From NCBI GenBank assembly GCA_947447155.1, contig CANFIN010000010.1:1-50833 (forward strand): 50,833 bases of DNA. The letters run 5' to 3'. This document shows, in pieces, positions 16,424-24,062 of the stretch (positions are counted from its first letter, which is position 1; each line of letters opens with the position of its first letter). This DNA comes from Bacteroidota bacterium. Its GTDB lineage: Bacteria; Bacteroidota; Bacteroidia; AKYH767-A; OLB10. The position numbers were made by a program, and so were the translations under genes. The notes beneath the pieces are model-generated. The model was given only the letters and a program-made list of their open reading frames with translations. It was not told the DNA's origin and searched no databases.

Positions 16424-16440
16424 CTTATTGTTTTTTATAA

Positions 16441-18102
16441 TTAATAACTTCCTCTAGAGCGAATCGCTTTCGCCACTTTTTCTAATGCGAATACATAAGC
16501 TGCAATACGCATTGAGATTTTATGCTTAGATGAAACATTCCATACGTTAGCGAATGCTTGTTTCATCCAACGGTCTGCACGCTTGTTAATTTCTTCTTCA
16601 CTGTAGTAGTATCCAGTTCTGTTTTGAACCCACTCAAAATAAGATACCGTAACTCCACCACCGTTAGCCAATATATCAGGTATTACAATCGTTCCTTTTT
16701 TATTTAGGATTTCATCAGCCCCCGCAGTTGTTGGTCCGTTAGCGCCTTCTACTATTAATTTCGCCTTAATATTGCTTGCGTTTGATGCAGTAATTTGATT
16801 TTCTAATGCACAAGGAGCTAAAATGTCAACTGGTAATTCAAGCAATTCTGAATTGGTAATTAGTTTTCCAGCTTTATATCCTTTTAATACACCTTTGTTA
16901 GCGTCACGATAGGCCATTGCTTTCTCAATATCAATTCCTTTAGTGTCGTAAAAAGCAGCTGTATGATCTGATATTGCAACAACTTTAATTCCGTGCATTG
17001 CAAAATGTTTAGCAGTAATCGAACCTACATTTCCAAAACCTTGTACTGCAGCAGTACATTTTTTGGGAGATATTTTCATTTTTAAAAGCGCTTCTAACGC
17101 TGATGTACATACCCCACGACCAGTTGCTTCAACACGTCCTAATGAACCACCTAAATGTAAAGGCTTGCCTGTAACAATACCAGGTGTAAAACTTCCTTTA
17201 ATCTTGCTGAATTCATCAACAATCCAAGCCATTTCTCTTGGACCTGTATTCATATCAGGAGCTGGAATATCTTTATCAACTCCAAATATATCTTGCATCG
17301 CAGCAGTATAAGCACGTGTTAAACGTTCTAATTCGCCAACCGACATTTTTGAAGGCTCACAATTGATTCCGCCTTTTGCACCACCGTAAGGAATATCTGC
17401 AATTGCACATTTATAAGTCATCCATGCCGCTAATGCTTTTACTTCATCTGCATCAACAGCTGTTGAATAACGAATTCCACCTTTTGAGGGTCCTAATGCG
17501 GTAGAGTGAATAACGCGGTATCCATCGAATGATTGAATACTTCCGTCATCCATTTTAATCGGTAAACTAACCTCAACTAATTTTGATGGATTCTTAATAA
17601 CATTATAAACATCCTGCTCTAATCCAATAATTTTTGATGCGATATCAAAACGTTGAATCATAGCCTGAAAAGGATTCGTAGTATCTTGAACTACAGCAGA
17701 AGCTAAATCTAATGATTTCTCATCTTTCGCTATGAACTTAATGGAAGACTTTTTCAAAGCTTCATTGATGGTCTTCTGCGTGTTTTTGTCTGACAAAAGA
17801 ATTGTTTCACACTTTGGACTTAATTCCTTTATTTTCTTCGATAGTTTCAATCCGTCCATCGCTTTCTTATTCTTAGAATTTAAGTTGAAATCGATGAATG
17901 CAATCCTTGGCTTTTTACTTCCTATTCCTTTGATACATTCTTCACCGCTGGAATAGCTGATGATTGTGCAGTTTTCAGTACTGCTTTTTAGATGATCTTT
18001 TAAAATTTCTGCTTGTAAAGCGTCATCTTCTACGATTAAAATAAGCGCCTTCGCTACTTGCTTGGCAGCTTTTGATTTTTTAGAAATTGCTGTAATCGCC
18101 AT
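16441..18102 (-). CDS. Fused response-regulator receiver / glutamate dehydrogenase
   Basis: A 553-residue two-domain protein in one uninterrupted frame. Residues 1-18 are a basic leader. Residues 19-138 form a CheY-like receiver: acidic pair D26/D27 in LIVEDD, phospho-acceptor D71 in AFIDFNL, S104 in ILLSD, and K126 in FIAKDE, all the residues needed for phosphorylation. Residues 143-553 are a complete Glu/Leu/Phe/Val dehydrogenase: substrate lysines at K207 (GPSKGGIRY), K231 (MTYKCA) and K243 (GGAKGG), the PAPDMNTG Asp, the nucleotide fold VQGFGNVGS, and NGGGVTVSYFEWVQN. Stand-alone bacterial enzymes are about 410-450 residues, so the receiver is an addition. The enzyme interconverts glutamate and 2-oxoglutarate plus ammonia. 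Phosphorylation control is inference. The gene has its own candidate promoter and a terminator. Confidence 0.93.
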   Translation of the reverse strand: MAITAISKKSKAAKQVAKALILIVEDDALQAEILKDHLKSSTENCTIISYSSGEECIKGIGSKKPRIAFIDFNLNSKNKKAMDGLKLSKKIKELSPKCETILLSDKNTQKTINEALKKSSIKFIAKDEKSLDLASAVVQDTTNPFQAMIQRFDIASKIIGLEQDVYNVIKNPSKLVEVSLPIKMDDGSIQSFDGYRVIHSTALGPSKGGIRYSTAVDADEVKALAAWMTYKCAIADIPYGGAKGGINCEPSKMSVGELERLTRAYTAAMQDIFGVDKDIPAPDMNTGPREMAWIVDEFSKIKGSFTPGIVTGKPLHLGGSLGRVEATGRGVCTSALEALLKMKISPKKCTAAVQGFGNVGSITAKHFAMHGIKVVAISDHTAAFYDTKGIDIEKAMAYRDANKGVLKGYKAGKLITNSELLELPVDILAPCALENQITASNASNIKAKLIVEGANGPTTAGADEILNKKGTIVIPDILANGGGVTVSYFEWVQNRTGYYYSEEEINKRADRWMKQAFANVWNVSSKHKISMRIAAYVFALEKVAKAIRSRGSY

Positions 18103-18130
18103 GCTCTTTTTTGCTGTGGTTTTAGGGGAG

Positions 18131-18138
18131 CGAATTTA
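18131..18138 (-). promoter_or_regulatory. Candidate -7 box TAAATTCG of the REC-GDH gene
   Basis: On the minus strand TAAATTCG is one base from TAnnTTTG and lies 28 bases upstream of the ATG. A TTTG within the palindrome at 18159-18172 is a possible -33 element at about 22 bp. Confidence 0.45.
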
Positions 18139-18158
18139 GGGAATTTATTCTATGAAAA

Positions 18159-18172
18159 ACCAAATATTTGGT
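18159..18172. promoter_or_regulatory. Perfect 14-bp palindrome ACCAAATATTTGGT, possible operator
   Basis: A self-complementary sequence without spacer lying over the -33 region of the putative REC-GDH promoter. Size and position suit the binding site of a dimeric regulator. No regulator gene is adjacent. Confidence 0.45.
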
Positions 18173-18205
18173 CGAAAACAATAGGGGTGTTCCCTTTTCT
18201 CGACC

Positions 18206-19234
18206 TTATTCCCTCGAAAACTGCGAAAAATCAGTGGTTTTGAGCCATTTTCTGAGGTTCCCACCTTTAGCGTTTAAACTTCGTTCGAATTCAATTTGAA
18301 AAGTATGATAGCGTTTAAAAGAAGCAAACCAAGCGTTGTTAATCTTATTTTTCTTCTCAAAGATGAAATTGTAGCGATTATTATTTCTTAAATCAAGCTG
18401 TTTTATTGAAGCAATTATCTCATCAATTAAACTTTGTTTCATACGGCTTTTATCTTTCTCGGAAGTAGATCCGTCAAATGAATTATAAAGACTATCCAGC
18501 TCGTAATAGCCTGTTGTCATATGTTCGTCGAACAACTGATTATCATGCAATCGTGCTTCGTAAGCTTTTATTTCAGTAGATGAAGACCCATATCGCTTGC
18601 TGATAAAATTTAAGGCTCCCTTCTGACCAACAAACGTAGCCAGATTCTCATTGAAAGTAACGTTGTTTTTATCATACTTGAATGAATGCGTCAGCTCGTG
18701 AATAATTAACTCGGTCAATTCGCCCTTACTTTTATTGAGCATACCCGACAATACAGGGTCTTTTAACCAACCTAATGTCGACCATCCCGAAGCAGTTCCT
18801 AAGTAAACATCTAGTCCTTCTTTCTTTCTCGTACTAACTTCTTCATCTGCCATATCACGACGGAAAAATCCTTTGTATGTAAAAGAGCCAGCAATAGGGA
18901 AGTGCCATTCGTGTTCTTGCATGCTGTACTTCGGACAAGCACTGACAACATACATCAAAGGTTGATTATGCTGATCGTAAAAGGTAGTATAATTTTCGTT
19001 GTATTGAAATCCAAGTTCGTCAACTGCAAATTGTTTTATATCCGCAATCAGTAATAGCTTTTCTTTTTCTTCCTTCGGGAAGTTTTTATCTTTTATTACT
19101 TCTTCCATAGGTTGCGTATGATAAATTAAAGACAATTGCCCTGCTAATTGTACCAATACATACTGCAATAAAGCATATTGCCAAATGCAAATTGCTAGCA
19201 AAAAAACTAAAACACTTAACGCAATTTTCTTCAC
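18206..19234 (-). CDS. Putative zinc aminopeptidase (COG4324 family)
   Basis: A 342-residue protein with one N-terminal hydrophobic segment (residues 4-34, membrane anchor or uncleaved signal), placing the rest outside the inner membrane. It matches the predicted aminopeptidase family PF10023: a YVVSACPKYSM stretch, a GRAS-like TASGWSTLGWLKDPVLS segment, the zinc site ELIIHELTHS (HExxH), and the nearby FNENLATFVGQKGA, whose Glu is the probable third ligand. The substrate is unknown. It starts nine bases after the acyl-CoA dehydrogenase gene on the same strand, so the two may share a transcript, though no functional link is evident. Confidence 0.82.
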   Translation of the reverse strand: MKKIALSVLVFLLAICIWQYALLQYVLVQLAGQLSLIYHTQPMEEVIKDKNFPKEEKEKLLLIADIKQFAVDELGFQYNENYTTFYDQHNQPLMYVVSACPKYSMQEHEWHFPIAGSFTYKGFFRRDMADEEVSTRKKEGLDVYLGTASGWSTLGWLKDPVLSGMLNKSKGELTELIIHELTHSFKYDKNNVTFNENLATFVGQKGALNFISKRYGSSSTEIKAYEARLHDNQLFDEHMTTGYYELDSLYNSFDGSTSEKDKSRMKQSLIDEIIASIKQLDLRNNNRYNFIFEKKNKINNAWFASFKRYHTFQIEFERSLNAKGGNLRKWLKTTDFSQFSRE

Positions 19235-19243
19235 GAACTTTAA

Positions 19244-21028
19244 TTAAAAGCAATAACGATTGGCTTCACATAACGCTGCGGCTATACGTCGTCTGCCTTC
19301 TTTAGTGTTAAACAACGATGGTTTTGTAAATCGTTTAATCCCCATCAATAACATTCGTTGTTCATCACCTTCGCACATTGAGTTAACTGCTGTTCTTCCG
19401 TTTACATTTACTCTGTCAATTACCGCACTCATGTAAACGCGTAATATATCAAGCTCTAATGCACATGCATTTTCTCCTTTCATAGCAACCAGTTTCTGTA
19501 AACGCAATAAAAGCGATTCGGCAACAAAAACATCAATGGCCATATCCGCAATGTTCATTAATATTTCTTGTTCTTTTGCTAACGACATCATGTATTTCTG
19601 AACTGCTGTTCCCGCCACCATTAAAATAGATTTTTTCAATTGTGCTAAAATCTTTTTCTCCGCACTAAATAATGTTTCTTCCTCTGTGCCAAAGTCTGGT
19701 ATCGACATTAATTCTTTTTGTACGGCCATTGCTGGAGTCGTTAGGTCTAGCTCGCCTTTCATAGCACGCTTCAATAACATATCTACTATCAACAGACGAT
19801 TGATTTCATTTGTCCCTTCGAAAATTCGATTAATACGAGAGTCACGATAGGAGCGGTCCATTGGAAAATCAGCAGAGAATCCATAACCACCATAAATCTG
19901 AACACCTTCATCAACTACAAAATCCAGTAATTCAGATCCTGCCACTTTTAAAATCGCACATTCAACAGCGTATTCCTCTGCTGCTCCAAGTAATGCAGAA
20001 TTCGCATTTTTACCTGATTGTTCTAACTCAATTTCTTTTGCTTCAATTAAATCGCTCACCCGGTATATTGCCGACTCCACCGCGAAGGTTCTTATAGCTT
20101 GTTCAGCAAGTTTATGACGGATGGCACCAAATTTTGCAATTGGTAATTTAAATTGCATTCTTGTATTAGCATATTCCACGGACTGATTAATCACCTGTTT
20201 TCCTCCGCCTAAAGCAGCAGCAGCTAATTTCGCACGACCAATATTTAAGATGTTAAAAGCAATTAAATGTCCTTTACCAATTTCGCCTAAAACATTTTCT
20301 ACTGGAACTTTACAATCATTAAAAAACACTTGTCGCGTTGAGGAACCTTTAATTCCCATTTTGTGTTCTTCTTCTCCTAACGAAATTCCTTCAAATGATT
20401 TCTCTACAATAAACCCTGTGAATTTATCGCCATCAACCTGAGCAAATACCGTAAATACATCTGCGAATCCAGCATTGGTAATCCACATTTTTTGTCCGTT
20501 TAAAATATAGTGCTTTCCATCTTCAGATAAAACCGCTTTTGTCTTTGCAGCCAATGCATCTGACCCTGATCCTGGTTCCGTTAAACAATAACTTCCTTTC
20601 CATTCGCCAGTCGCAAGCTTGGGCAAATATTTTTCTTTCTGTTCATCATTTCCAAAATATAAAATAGGCAACGTTCCAATACCTGTATGCGCTGCCATTG
20701 CCACCGAAAAAGAATGACCTGCACCTAAAACTTCGGTCATTAATATGGATGTAATAAAATCCTTTCCAAATCCTCCATATTGTTCTGGAATGGCTACTCC
20801 CAACAATCCCAGCTCCCCGGCTTTATCTAGCAATGATGGCATGAGTCCTGGTTCCATCGCATCAATTTTATCTAGCTGCGGATTAACATACTGCTTTAAA
20901 AATTCATGTGCAGCATCTTCCATTAATTTATGCTCCTCGTTGAATTCCTCAGGAATAAAGTTCGCTGTGTAATCTGATTCATTAATTAAAAAAGCTCCGC
21001 CTTTCAAGTGTTTATTGATGTTTTCCAT
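19244..21028 (-). CDS. Acyl-CoA dehydrogenase
   Basis: A 594-residue flavoprotein that oxidises acyl-CoA to trans-2-enoyl-CoA, the first step of beta-oxidation. The usual three-part core spans about residues 30-415: an N-terminal helical part, the mid beta part with YCLTEPGSGSDA and KMWITNAGFAD (FAD and substrate contacts), and a helical part with QIYGGYGFSADFPMDRSYRDSRI-type motifs and the EGTNEINRLLI end. About 170 extra C-terminal residues resemble the very-long-chain type (VLCAD/ACAD9) that is usual in Bacteroidota. The other beta-oxidation genes in the window lie 10 kb away. It is divergent from sua5. Confidence 0.93.
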   Translation of the reverse strand: MENINKHLKGGAFLINESDYTANFIPEEFNEEHKLMEDAAHEFLKQYVNPQLDKIDAMEPGLMPSLLDKAGELGLLGVAIPEQYGGFGKDFITSILMTEVLGAGHSFSVAMAAHTGIGTLPILYFGNDEQKEKYLPKLATGEWKGSYCLTEPGSGSDALAAKTKAVLSEDGKHYILNGQKMWITNAGFADVFTVFAQVDGDKFTGFIVEKSFEGISLGEEEHKMGIKGSSTRQVFFNDCKVPVENVLGEIGKGHLIAFNILNIGRAKLAAAALGGGKQVINQSVEYANTRMQFKLPIAKFGAIRHKLAEQAIRTFAVESAIYRVSDLIEAKEIELEQSGKNANSALLGAAEEYAVECAILKVAGSELLDFVVDEGVQIYGGYGFSADFPMDRSYRDSRINRIFEGTNEINRLLIVDMLLKRAMKGELDLTTPAMAVQKELMSIPDFGTEEETLFSAEKKILAQLKKSILMVAGTAVQKYMMSLAKEQEILMNIADMAIDVFVAESLLLRLQKLVAMKGENACALELDILRVYMSAVIDRVNVNGRTAVNSMCEGDEQRMLLMGIKRFTKPSLFNTKEGRRRIAAALCEANRYCF

Positions 21029-21150
21029 GGATGTTAAATTTTAAACAAAACTGCGAATTACTAAGATGAATAACAAGGTTTGGTTGTCATTTTACTGTGA
21101 TACTTATTAGTGTTGGAAATGACACCCGTTTAATATTCACTGACATTCCT

Positions 21151-21158
21151 TATTTTCG
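21151..21158 (+). promoter_or_regulatory. -7 box TATTTTCG of the sua5 gene
   Basis: One base from TAnnTTTG, and four bases before the GTG start at 21163. If used, the transcript would be leaderless, and it would exclude the upstream ATG at 21097. Confidence 0.45.
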
Positions 21159-21162
21159 CATT

Positions 21163-22122
21163 GTGGAAACCATTATTTCTTCTTCAATTGAACAGGCGAA
21201 GATGCTATTAAAGCAAGGGCAGCTGGTTGCAATTCCTACAGAGACTGTTTACGGATTGGCTGCAAATGCTTTGGATAAAAATGCAGTGATTGAAATTTTC
21301 AATGCTAAACAGCGGCCTTCATTTGATCCGTTAATTGTGCACATTGGAAATAAATCGGATGTTTCATTATATGCGCGACAAATTCCTACGAATGCACAAA
21401 AATTAATGGATACATTTTGGCCTGGTCCGTTAACAGTGATTTTGCCTAAGCAAGAAATTGTTCCAGATGAAGTAACTTCCGGATTAGAAACTGTTGGTAT
21501 TCGTATGCCGAATCATTCTTTGACATTGCAATTGTTGAATCAACTTGATTTTCCATTAGCTGCTCCAAGTGCAAACCCATTCGGATATATTAGTCCTACA
21601 ACTCCACAACATGTTTTTGCTCAATTGCAAAATAAAATTCCGATGATATTAGATGGAGGTTCATGTGAAGTCGGGGTTGAAAGTACCATTGTTGGATTTG
21701 AAGGTGAGCTGCCCGTTGTATATCGTTTAGGTGGACTAACGATTGAGGATATACGCAATGTGTGTGGGGATATTAAAGTAGAAGTCAATTCATCTTCCGA
21801 CCCTAAAGCACCAGGCATGTTAAATAGTCACTATGCACCATTAAAACCCTTGAAAATTATTGCAGATGATTTTAATCTTAGCGATTCAACTAATCAGGCT
21901 GCAATAATTGTATTCGGACAATTTGAAAATAGCACAAACGCACAAGTTTATAATCTATCACCAACTGCCAATTATAAAGAAGCTGCCTCTAATCTTTTTT
22001 CTTTTCTTCGGATGCTAGATACTGATGAAAGTGTAAAAGAAATATTTGCCTTCTTATTACCAAGCATCAACTTAGGCCTTGCCATTAACGATCGTTTGAA
22101 TAGAGCTGCTTTTAAAGGTTGA
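21163..22122 (+). CDS. Threonylcarbamoyl-AMP synthase (Sua5 type)
   Basis: A Sua5/TsaC protein that makes threonylcarbamoyl-AMP from threonine, bicarbonate and ATP for t6A37 modification of ANN-decoding tRNAs. The YrdC-like domain covers the first ~195 residues: GQLVAIPTETVYGLAANAL, the KQRPSFDPLIVHI motif, FWPGPLTVILPK, VGIRMPNH and PLAAPSANPFGYISPT. The linker SSDPKAPGMLNSHYAPLKP and a C-terminal Sua5 domain follow, so this is the long form. The ORF track starts at ATG 21097; homologues begin near the segment V-E-T-I-I, so I choose GTG 21163 (319 residues), which also fits the promoter. The first flanking repeat of the DUF1016 locus lies just downstream. Confidence 0.92.
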   Translation: METIISSSIEQAKMLLKQGQLVAIPTETVYGLAANALDKNAVIEIFNAKQRPSFDPLIVHIGNKSDVSLYARQIPTNAQKLMDTFWPGPLTVILPKQEIVPDEVTSGLETVGIRMPNHSLTLQLLNQLDFPLAAPSANPFGYISPTTPQHVFAQLQNKIPMILDGGSCEVGVESTIVGFEGELPVVYRLGGLTIEDIRNVCGDIKVEVNSSSDPKAPGMLNSHYAPLKPLKIIADDFNLSDSTNQAAIIVFGQFENSTNAQVYNLSPTANYKEAASNLFSFLRMLDTDESVKEIFAFLLPSINLGLAINDRLNRAAFKG

Positions 22123-22154
22123 ACCAATATGCATTCTAAAAAATTGATTGTTTT

Positions 22155-22204
22155 AAAACTAAACGTTTGTAAACGGCTATCCTGATTTTTAATTAGTTTA
22201 TTTG
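22155..22204 (+). repeat. Direct repeat copy 1 flanking the DUF1016 gene
   Basis: About 50 bp repeated at 23407-23456. The first 26 bases (starting AAAACTAAACG and ending ACGGCTAT) are identical, and the rest differs at a few positions. The repeat includes CGTTTGTAAACG, a short inverted repeat. In copy 1 the triplets read L-K-T-K-R-L-stop, exactly the C-terminus of the DUF1016 protein at copy 2, so copy 1 looks like the tail of a lost paralogue. Confidence 0.85.
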
Positions 22205-22260
22205 TTCCTACAATAGAGGCTCATTTTTCAATGGCTTTGTATAAATAATTTTTTTACGTT

Positions 22261-23424
22261 ATGGATAAACGATTTCAAGATGTAGTTCGCTTGATTAACG
22301 AGGCTCGTTTTAATGCTATTAAAGCTGTCAATACAGAAATGATAAATCTGTATTGGCGCATCGGTGAACATATTAGCAATAAAATTCAAAAGTCGGAATG
22401 GGGCGATGCGATAGTGCTGGAATTAGCCAATTACATTCAAAAGAACGAACCTGGATTTAAAGGATTTTCTGATAAAAATCTTTGGAGAATGAAGCAGTTT
22501 TATGAATCCTACAAGGATCAACCAAAACTCTCACCACTGGTGAGAGAAATTAGCTGGACGCACAATTTGGCAATAATTTCACGGTGCAAAGCCACTGAGG
22601 AAAGAGAGTTTTATATTAAGTTATCAATACAAGAAAACTATAGTAAACGTGACTTAGAGCGACAAATTTCTGCCAGTCTGTTTGAACGGACAATGATTGG
22701 AAATTCAAAACTCTCACCACTGGTGAGAGTAATTCAAAATGACATAACTAATACCTTTAAAGATAGTTATGTTTTCGAATTTTTAAATCTTCCTCACTTG
22801 CATAATGAAAAGGATCTGCAAACAGGAATAATAAAACAAATGAAAAGTGCAATGCTTGAATTTGGGAAAGATTTTTTATTCGTTGCAGAACAATATAAAC
22901 TGCAAGTTGGCAAGAGTGATTTTTATATTGATTTGCTTTTTTATCATCGAACATTGCATTGTTTAATAGCAATCGAATTGAAGTCTGATAAATTTAAAAT
23001 GGAGCATATCGGACAAATGAATTTTTATTTGGAAGCATTGGATCGTGATGTTCGAAAGTCAAAAGAAAATCCGAGTATTGGTATTTTACTTTGTAAAGAT
23101 AAGGATCATGAAGTAGTCGAATACGCATTAAGCAGAAGCTTGTCGCCAACTATGGTAGCTGAATATAAAACTCAATTACCGAGTAAAAGGGTTTTGCAAA
23201 AGAAATTACAAGGCGTTTTTAACGATAAGAGTATTGAAAAATCAAATAACAAGAGCATCAACAAATCAAATAACAAGAGTATCGAAAAATCAAATAATAA
23301 GAGCATCAAAAAATCAAATAATAAGAGCATCAAAAAATCAAATAATAAGAGCATCAAAAAAATAAATAATAAGAGTGTCAAAAAAACAAATAAAACAATA
23401 CCGTTAAAAACTAAACGTTTGTAA
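22261..23424 (+). CDS. DUF1016 family PDDEXK nuclease (YhcG-like)
   Basis: A 387-residue protein. Residues 1-150 match the DUF1016 N-terminal helical domain (VNTEMINLYWRIGEHIS, FSDKNLWRMKQFYE, SWTHNL). Residues 170-325 match the YhcG nuclease domain: FKDSYVFEFLNLP, then D224 in YIDLLFYHR and E239/K241 in IAIELK as the PDDEXK core, then MNFYLEALDRDV and ALSRSLSPTMVAEY. Such proteins are thought to be DNA nucleases and are frequent near mobile elements and restriction systems. Residues ~325-387 are a low-complexity Lys/Ser/Asn tail of 8-residue repeats. Two identical 24-bp segments with a 19-bp palindrome lie inside the gene. It is bracketed by ~50-bp direct repeats. A role in defence is inference. 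Confidence 0.88.
   Translation: MDKRFQDVVRLINEARFNAIKAVNTEMINLYWRIGEHISNKIQKSEWGDAIVLELANYIQKNEPGFKGFSDKNLWRMKQFYESYKDQPKLSPLVREISWTHNLAIISRCKATEEREFYIKLSIQENYSKRDLERQISASLFERTMIGNSKLSPLVRVIQNDITNTFKDSYVFEFLNLPHLHNEKDLQTGIIKQMKSAMLEFGKDFLFVAEQYKLQVGKSDFYIDLLFYHRTLHCLIAIELKSDKFKMEHIGQMNFYLEALDRDVRKSKENPSIGILLCKDKDHEVVEYALSRSLSPTMVAEYKTQLPSKRVLQKKLQGVFNDKSIEKSNNKSINKSNNKSIEKSNNKSIKKSNNKSIKKSNNKSIKKINNKSVKKTNKTIPLKTKRL
22528..22546. repeat. 19-bp palindrome, copy 1, inside the DUF1016 gene
   Basis: CTCTCACCACTGGTGAGAG has 9-bp perfect arms around one base. It belongs to a 24-bp segment (22523-22546) repeated exactly at 22706-22729 in the same frame, encoding K-L-S-P-L-V-R both times. Confidence 0.85.
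22711..22729. repeat. 19-bp palindrome, copy 2, inside the DUF1016 gene
   Basis: Identical to the palindrome at 22528-22546, 183 bp (61 codons) downstream. It falls between the N-terminal domain and the nuclease domain. Confidence 0.85.
23221..23389 (+). repeat. 24-bp tandem repeat, about seven units, in the 3' end of the DUF1016 gene
   Basis: The unit AATAAGAGCATCAAAAAATC plus AAAT recurs about seven times with point differences; the central two units are identical. It encodes 8-residue units of the form N-K-S-I-x-K-S-N. The period keeps the frame, so unit gain or loss would only change the tail length. Confidence 0.92.
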
Positions 23425-23456
23425 ACGGCTATTCTGATTTTTTGATTATTTATTTG
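23407..23456 (+). repeat. Direct repeat copy 2 flanking the DUF1016 gene
   Basis: Second copy of the ~50-bp repeat, 1252 bp after the first. It spans the last codons and stop of the DUF1016 gene and ends in a promoter-like TTTATTTG four bases before the ATG of the next ORF. Confidence 0.85.
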
Positions 23457-23460
23457 CAGA

Positions 23461-23775
23461 ATGAAATCAAAAATTAAAATTATGGTCCGTCGTGGATTCA
23501 TTCGTTCGCGTAATGTATGGTTGTTATATTTTAGATACAACGAGAATTTAATAGCCAGAATAAAATTGAAATTCAAAGCGCAGTGGTGTGCCGAATTAAA
23601 ATGCTGGTGGATAAATGATCAAGAAGGCTTTATCCAAGAATTGAAATCATGGAATGAGATTGCTGTTTTGGAATCGCAACATATTTATATAAACAATAAA
23701 GTGATGCTTATCCATAAAGTTCATTGCAATTCATTTGGCAAAAAGCGGTATGATGAAGCAAAACTGTATCGATAG
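23461..23775 (+). CDS. Small ORF resembling the N-terminus of a tyrosine integrase
   Basis: A 104-residue basic protein. Residues 20-52 (WLLYFRYNENLIARIKLKF through LKCWWI) resemble the N-terminal segment seen in phage-type and Bacteroidota tyrosine recombinases, where a strand with FxYN, a lysine-rich helix and a W..K..CWY/W motif recur. The catalytic domain is absent, and the ORF ends in a basic stretch with no recognisable fold, so it is either a truncated integrase remnant or a small stand-alone DNA-binding protein. Its ATG follows the flanking repeat by four bases. Family assignment is by eye only. Confidence 0.5.
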   Translation: MKSKIKIMVRRGFIRSRNVWLLYFRYNENLIARIKLKFKAQWCAELKCWWINDQEGFIQELKSWNEIAVLESQHIYINNKVMLIHKVHCNSFGKKRYDEAKLYR

Positions 23776-24062
23776 ATTTAATCTATTAATTTTCTTTAAC
23801 CAATTTCAAGATATTAAATTTGTTAATAGTTATAAAATCGTCTTTGGTAATTGTTTTTGCTTTATAGATATTTACTAATGATTCTTAGCAAATAATTATA
23901 AATAGCATTATGATTAGCATAAATCAGGTAGCATTTTCTTGGATTGTCAATAACAAACAATCGAGTAGGAGGCAATACACTAAAAACAGATTAGTACTTA
24001 TAAACAATTTTAAAATTCATTTACCAAGTAGTAACTATTAAGCTTTTTAACTTTAATTCAAA

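Noticed and set aside
23221-23389. Possible CRISPR array
   Set aside because: The 24-bp units are contiguous with no unique spacers and encode an in-frame protein tail.
23172-23576. Minus-strand 134-residue ORF opposite the tandem repeat
   Set aside because: It is the antisense of the 24-bp repeat region, giving artificial Leu/Phe repeats. The plus frame matches the DUF1016 family.
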